From Microvelia longipes (lineage: Eukaryota > Arthropoda > Insecta > Hemiptera > Veliidae), in the NCBI GenBank assembly GCA_018340805.1, contig JACMZG010001908.1:41374803-41438802 (forward strand): 64,000 bases of DNA, in the 5' to 3' direction. A program made the translations under genes and the position numbers. A model generated the notes under the pieces. It was not told the DNA's origin. It made no database searches and worked only from the letters and a program-made list of their open reading frames with translations. Each line of letters starts with the position of its first letter. The first letter of the stretch is position 1. Below are positions 58,401 through 64,000 of this stretch, in pieces.

Positions 58401-61400
58401 AGCTAGAAGATGATCTATACCAGGATCTAGCCCCATCTCATTGACTACAGTGATACCAGCTTCTACTGCTCTGAAATCATGATATAATTGTTCTAATTTC
58501 ACAACACATATTTTTTACATTTTCTATTTCAAAGGGTGCCATCAGATATTACAAGGAAAAAAATAAGCAACGTATTTATATTTTTCACCTTTATATTATA
58601 ATAGAGAATCTTCTTTGGTACTTCTTTAGTATGAACTAATCTTCAACATTAAATATCAATATATAATTTAATGTGAAACATAATTTAATTAGTTTAAAAA
58701 GAACTAACCAAATACTTATGCAACTACTATATGCACAGTAATACAATATAACAGTGATGCACTTATCAAATTTTGGGAACAAATTAATGGTGTCTTTTTG
58801 CTACATGATCTATGGAATTGTTTAAAAGTTTAATTAGAGACTAACCTGTCATTAAGAGCACTAAGCTGAGGAGATAGATAAGAAGCAGTAACCATATTAG
58901 TCTGAGCTTTAATACAAGCCTCGGCTATAAGATGATGTAATGAGTATGGTAGCAATGAAACAACAACATCGGCATTTCTAACTAAATCATCTAAATGATC
59001 TGGTCGTTCCACAACATCTACTAATACTGGAGAGACTCTGTCTAAGCCACGGGACACTCCATCTAATTCTTCTCTAATTGAAGAACCTACAAATCAAAAG
59101 AAAAATCCATAATCTACACAAAGAAACATGCAAAAACCAAGGTTTAATAAGGTTGATGTATTCAAAGTAAGTTAGATAACAAATAACTAATTTCAAATCT
59201 CATTATCTTACTTTACGATTCCCAATGATGTAATATGGAATGTGCAGTCTCTAAGCCATAAATTTTAATTCTATGTTTAAATGGCTAATTTAATTTCAAT
59301 GCAACTTGGCACAAAAATCAAATTCAATGAGAGAAAGAACTGATTAGATTTTTGTGTCACTTTAAACTTCTTGGCAAGTGGCATCAGAAATTACATTTAC
59401 ATCTAAAAGGCCGTAAATACCAGATGTCGTCTGGTATGTGATAATTAACATAACATTGATTTTTAACAGAACAGATTCTTATATGATACTAATCGCTCCC
59501 CTAACTCCACCTGCTCTACTACTACTATCCTAAATTAAAATCCATCATTGTTGCCATTATAATTACTTAACAATTAGTAATATTAAAACCTGTTTTAAAT
59601 ATGTCTCATGGCTATCTTTTTTTAAAGTGAATAGTGGTACAATTTAAATATAAATTCTATAAACAAATTCAATGCACAACATAAAGGAAAGATTTCTAGG
59701 GTCGGCGGAAAAAAGCACATAAGTCATTATTTTAATTATTACAATTATAATTATTATTTTATCAAATTGATAAAAAGTTAGATATTTTCATAATATATTT
59801 TTACTAATTTATCTTATTTAACGATAGTTTTGACTTTAGTGGTTTTTACGTTTGGTTAAGTAAGGTCTGAGAAATACTTTCATCGTATAAAAAAAAATTA
59901 AAAATTTGACTTATGTGCCTTTTCCCACTGACCCTAGATTTGATCTCTTAGCTCTTTTGTTCTCTTGGGAAAGCCTTAGGAGCTAACTGGTTTAAACCCC
60001 TATTCCTTACAAACTTGCATTTAATAATATTCACTCTTACAGAGATAACTTGATCTGGAGTGAAAAAACTAGTCATAATTGTAAAGATATTAATGAAACT
60101 ATATAATAGTATATAACATATCCTGTCTAGGCAATAACTATCTGAAAAATGACACAAATAAGTTGTATATTCACCGAGAGTAATATGTATCCTAGGATCT
60201 TCATGTAGATAGTCAATAAGAGGTGCACATACTCTACCAGCACCCAGTACAAGTACTCTTTTAGCTCCCTCTACCTTACCATCTGCCTTGTGACGACTCT
60301 TACTGTAACATATTGGATAATGCATCTATAAATACAATATTTCATCTATTTCCTGAGGCAGGAGGAAGGAAGGAAATAGATAGATACGATTCCTATGGAA
60401 ATAAATAGGAATCCATTCTATCTGGTCCACATACCCCCCAAGGGGATTAAAGAAAGAGTTTAGGGGGTCCAGAAGCTAATAGGAAATAATTATAACAAAT
60501 ATGTAAAAACATTAATTAATTAGCTTTAATTATTATAATTATTTAATATTATAGCAGTAATCAGTTCTAATATTCTTTTAGCAAACATAAAAAAAATTAG
60601 AAATAAATGATTAACCAAGTTTTTACTGGTAAACTATTTATTTCTTCTTGGTAGTAAGAAGACAAAAAATTGGAAGTCCAAATATAATTACTGAGATTTA
60701 TTTGTTGGAAATAATATTTAGGACGTTCTCCTTTCATATTTAATTAATCAAGCAAAAATAAAGGTAATAAGTAATTGGCTTTTGTGCAAATGATCAAGAT
60801 AAAATTATATGAGTTAACTGTAACTTATTTCAGTTTATTATAGCAATTTAATTACAAACTGTTGGGTCTGATTAAGTTTGATAAATCAAAGTAACAAACT
60901 CAAAGTAAAAAATATAATTATTTTTCAAGCTCATTTGTGTCACAAATCTAGAGCTGCGTCATTAGCCTAAATTTATAACATAAACAGGAAGTTTATAAAT
61001 GATTATTAGATGATCATAATATAAATTGATCATCTAATCATAATAATTATAAGTTATTAAATGTATTATTTGGGAAGGGAGAACCAAAAGGATAGAGGTC
61101 CATCAAATATCATTCACCTACAAAGGCCTTAAAAACACCTGAAACTGATAATTCTGGGGACATTTTGGTTTTGGATTTTTTGCAAACACAATACATTTCC
61201 TATATACCTATGGTATAAATGAGGAAAAGTAAAAGACAAAAATACTGTCGCGGTTGTCCACAATTTGACAAGCAAATTGGAAGCAAAAATTCCAAATAAA
61301 TCAGCAAAATTAGCCTGTGTTGACCAGAAGCTCAGTTTAAGATTGTGACATAAGGCAGATGGCTTCAGATTGAAAAAATAACTAAATAATGGAGTTATAG

Positions 61401-64000
61401 GTTTTTTGACATTTTGTGAAGTATTAAAAGTAAAATTTTAAATTTATGTAGTAATCACTAATTAGGTATCACATTAGGTAATGACTGATAATGGTAAACT
61501 GGTAATCACTGATCAGTATATATTCTTCTATGGTAGTAATAATGATTAAGGATGTACCAGCATGAAACAAGTAGTCTGCTCGGAGGCAGATCTTATGGGG
61601 AGTTACGGGTAAGATTAAAATGAGAGTACAAACCTGTTAAGTTCTCTTAATTCTTGAATGTATTCATAATTAGGAGTCAGTTTACCATTGCTAGCTATAA
61701 TTGCCTGCAATCACAGAAAATTAAGTTATCATCCAGAACATTAGTCAAAGCCCAAGAAAGAATAGGCATAGTTGTTTTTAGTTAAGTATCCTAGAACTGT
61801 AGAGTATGAAGGAGCTCAGAGCAGCAATATCTTTGGTTTAAAGCCCAAAACAAGCTCTGTAGGACACTTATTTATTTTTTTAAATAAATAAATTGTTTAT
61901 TTACACAAAAAATATATTTCCTCTACCTAGAGGCCTACCAAGTCAAAAAATCAGAGGAAATTTGGTAACCACTTGCTTAATGTTCAGCAAGGATTGCCAA
62001 AGTCACTATAGTCTGATTCATAATGCATTATATATAAAATCAAAGATAGTGTAAACAAGAACTGACTCAACGAGGCGACACTAGTGCGTTCATAAATTAT
62101 AAGTCACTTTTAGTTTACTTGCAAGTCATTTTCAAGGGGAAATAAACCAATCACAATGCCATCTCAACAGCATTAGATCCAAGATCAAGATCAGGTCATC
62201 TTTCTGTTAGCTAGCAACAACTCAAAAATATTTTCTTCTGTAATTGGTATTTGATTGCTCAACCACCACCCAGAAAAAAAATCTGGTGCGGTGGTCCGCA
62301 TGTCGGGCGGACTCAACTCTACTCATTGATAGGCTTTTAAAAGTTTTTTGTGCTCACTGATTTTGGCAATGTATGATATTTTATGTTAAACTTACATTAT
62401 ATACAGGAGGAATGAATGAATGCTGATCTAAAGGCAGGGTGGCATCGGACTGTAGTATATCTGTTACGTAAGGCATCAACAGATCACCAAAGAAATCAGT
62501 TGATTCGCGAGGCAGCTGAGTAGGCATATTGTCTATGGAACAAACTAACACTCCTGCCCCCTTAAAACTGATAAATACATTAAAATAAGTTATAAAAATT
62601 TGTATTACTTAAAAATTATGGGTACAAAATTATTGGCCAGAAAACAAAATTTTCTTTGGAAAGTAGAGATAAACTTAGATAAAAAAATATGATTGTCTCC
62701 AGAATCAGACTCAGTAGTATTGTAGAAGTGATAATAATAGGTAGGATGCAGGCCAGTATCCTTTGACTCCAGCAAATGCAGGCTGCATTGTTATTTTATT
62801 TGCATTAGATTTATGCCAAGTTTAGTTTTAGAACAGTGGTTAATTATAGGTACCAATCAAGAAATTAATTTTAACAAGTTGCCACAAGCTTAGACACCTG
62901 AATAATTAATGAATATATAAAAGTACTCTGCATGCATCATTGGTAATAACTGAATAAGTTATTTAAATAAATAATATAAACTACCTGTTGATGTCTTTAT
63001 TACTATCAGCATCATAGAGACAGAAAGGGGTGTCTATAGTAGTGCACTCGTTCATAAACTCAATAGACCCTCCAGGATCTGCACTGATATCACATATAGC
63101 CAGCATCCTGTGGGGTAGCGGAGGAGCTCCCTCAGAACAAGGTAGCCATGGAGTGCTGGCAGGACGCAGCAGAGCTTTAGCATCAGGCAGAGTCAGCAGT
63201 TTAGGAGAGTCAACTGCCCAGTAGATTCCGTTTATAACTACAGAAGCAAATGGAGCTATCTGGAATGCAATAAGAATAATCCTTAAGGAAATTATAATTC
63301 AAAATAAAATGTTTAATTTATCATTATATACAGTTGCTTAATAGTCCAAAGCCTGAAACAAAAAACATTTTTGTGACCGACCACCCGATCAGGGGAATGA
63401 GGTGGTTTGTAATATCAAATGAGGAAAACAAACCTAAATTCAGTTGTCACACAGGTTTAAATTAGTGATTTTTGTTTTATTATTACAGATACCTTTAGTT
63501 CTATTAAACAATTTTTGATGGTTAAAAAACTAACTGGCTTGTCACAAGTTAAATTGATGGTCAGGCAAGTTTTTGCGTCTAGCTGTTTGACTACCACTCA
63601 TGACTAGAATAAGAACAAGTGAAGAGAGTTTCTGTAAAAAAAGTTTTAGTTGCAGTGCTACATAGATATCATCATTGAGCCTATCCCTCCTTAATAATCT
63701 GAGGGGTGAGAACAGTTAGTGTATCAAATTTGTAGGGGAATAGATTCGAGTGACCAAATCAAAGCCTTAAAATCTTGGAAGCAAACCATCTCATGTTTTT
63801 GTCATAAAATCTATTATTAATAGTATTATAAATTAAATAAATAAACTTGAACTAACTAATAACCTTCATTGTTGTCAATAACTATTGTATAAACTAAATA
63901 TTATAAATAAACAGATTAAATATTAATGTTTCTACTTATCTTTTCTCTCTAAAAAATAAAAGTTGTACCTTTTTACTAAAAGTAGATATGTACTGTGAAG
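51349..64000 (-). CDS. AASS: Alpha-aminoadipic semialdehyde synthase (LKR/SDH), C-terminal part; 5' end outside window
   Basis: Bifunctional mitochondrial enzyme of lysine breakdown. LKR joins lysine and 2-oxoglutarate to saccharopine (NADPH); SDH oxidises this to glutamate and aminoadipate semialdehyde (NAD+). Exons, minus strand: 64000(partial)-63969, 63259-62985, 62567-62396, 61704-61634, 60302-60175, 59086-58846, 58470-58367, 57607-57462, 56474-56303, 55347-55253, 54821-54620, 52287-52111 and 51464-51349. All phases join, giving 642 residues; the human protein has 926, so about 285 N-terminal residues lie beyond the window. The LKR end shows [30 protein letters not shown] and [15 protein letters not shown]. 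The SDH Rossmann motif is [19 protein letters not shown], followed by [72 protein letters not shown] and [16 protein letters not shown]. At two joins the nearest upstream AG would break the frame, so acceptors at 60303-60304 and 62568-62569 were chosen. Confidence 0.97.
52367..52460. repeat. AT dinucleotide microsatellite
   Basis: (AT)n tract in an AASS intron, just upstream (in gene sense) of the exon at 52287. Confidence 0.95.
52747..53553 (-). mobile_element. TIR element, family 5, copy B (about 0.81 kb)
   Basis: The ends are near-perfect inverted repeats of about 26 bp (AGTAATATATAAACCAAGTAGGGAAAC). The body is the reverse complement of copy A at 34504-35331, diverged by small indels. 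It better preserves the termini. No coding frame. AASS intron. Confidence 0.87.
54289..54490. mobile_element. About 200-bp MITE with GCAGGGTTTGG ends
   Basis: GCAGGGTTTGGG...TTCAATCTCGTGTTCAAATCCTAAGG at the left is inverted at the right as CCCTAAGGGGATTGAACACC...CCAAACCCTGC, giving arms of about 50 bp with gaps. No clear target duplication. AASS intron. Confidence 0.75.
55392..56106. mobile_element. Interspersed repeat, family 2, shorter copy
   Basis: Starts AGTTATTTATGGACCAAGG and ends CAATCTGGAGATAAA, as in 10826-12072, including a degenerate ACTCCC/GGGAGT palindrome block at about 55970-56060. AASS intron. Confidence 0.6.
59696..59937. mobile_element. 242-bp MITE with CTAGGGTC termini
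   Basis: CTAGGGTCGGCGGAAAAAAGCACATAAGTC at the left and GACTTATGTGCCTTTTCCCACTGACCCTAG at the right form about 30-bp imperfect TIRs around an AT-rich core. AASS intron. Confidence 0.82.
62281..62325 (+). repeat. SINE-like repeat, family 3, truncated head
   Basis: TCTGGTGCGGTGGTCCGCATGTCGGGCG matches the head at 20742 with two or three differences; homology stops soon after. AASS intron. Confidence 0.5.

Noticed and set aside
63030..63224. 64-codon plus-strand frame
   Set aside because: Antisense shadow of the AASS exon 62985-63259.

Overview
The window is AT-rich animal nuclear DNA with spliced genes (GT-AG introns, in-phase exon joins) and a dense load of small transposons. Several things point to an arthropod, most likely an insect: single-copy orthologues of conserved animal genes, a BEL/Pao-type retroelement with a DUF1759-like gag, an RTE-like LINE fragment, hAT and Tc1/mariner-type MITEs, and Penelope-style hammerhead motifs. 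The species cannot be named from this sequence alone.

Layout. (1) 1-3085: no coding sequence seen; one TIR element (1844-2634); the region ends at a 5' UTR splice acceptor. (2) 3108-10359, plus strand: a very large Ser/Lys/Asn-rich protein of about 1863 aa in three coding exons, not recognised. (3) 10360-12952: convergent intergenic space, mostly one repeat copy with a perfect 52-bp palindrome. (4) 12953-23738, minus: UCHL5/UCH37, the proteasome-associated deubiquitinase, in seven exons, with an apparent 1-bp frameshift in the last exon. Its introns hold a hAT element, a mariner-type MITE, SINE-like repeats and a 160-bp-arm inverted repeat carrying hammerhead-like cores on both strands. (5) 26124-38739, minus: KLHDC4, nine exons, 520 aa, apparently intact. 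(6) 39702-42329: a complete but pol-less LTR retroelement with identical 77-bp LTRs, 5-bp target duplication and a gag-like ORF. (7) 43088-48665, minus: a small six-exon predicted gene, not recognised. (8) 51349 to beyond 64000, minus: AASS (lysine-ketoglutarate reductase/saccharopine dehydrogenase), from late LKR to the stop codon; the 5' exons lie outside the window.

The genes are not an operon or a visible pathway cluster. UCHL5 acts at the proteasome or INO80, AASS degrades lysine in mitochondria, and KLHDC4 is a kelch protein of poorly known role. The four minus-strand genes are collinear neighbours only.

The most interesting items are the paired hammerhead-like ribozymes at 22911-23244, the miniature-LTR gag element at 39702-42329, the UCHL5 frameshift, and the two unrecognised genes. 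All exon joins were made by eye from splice sites and reading phase, without transcript evidence.
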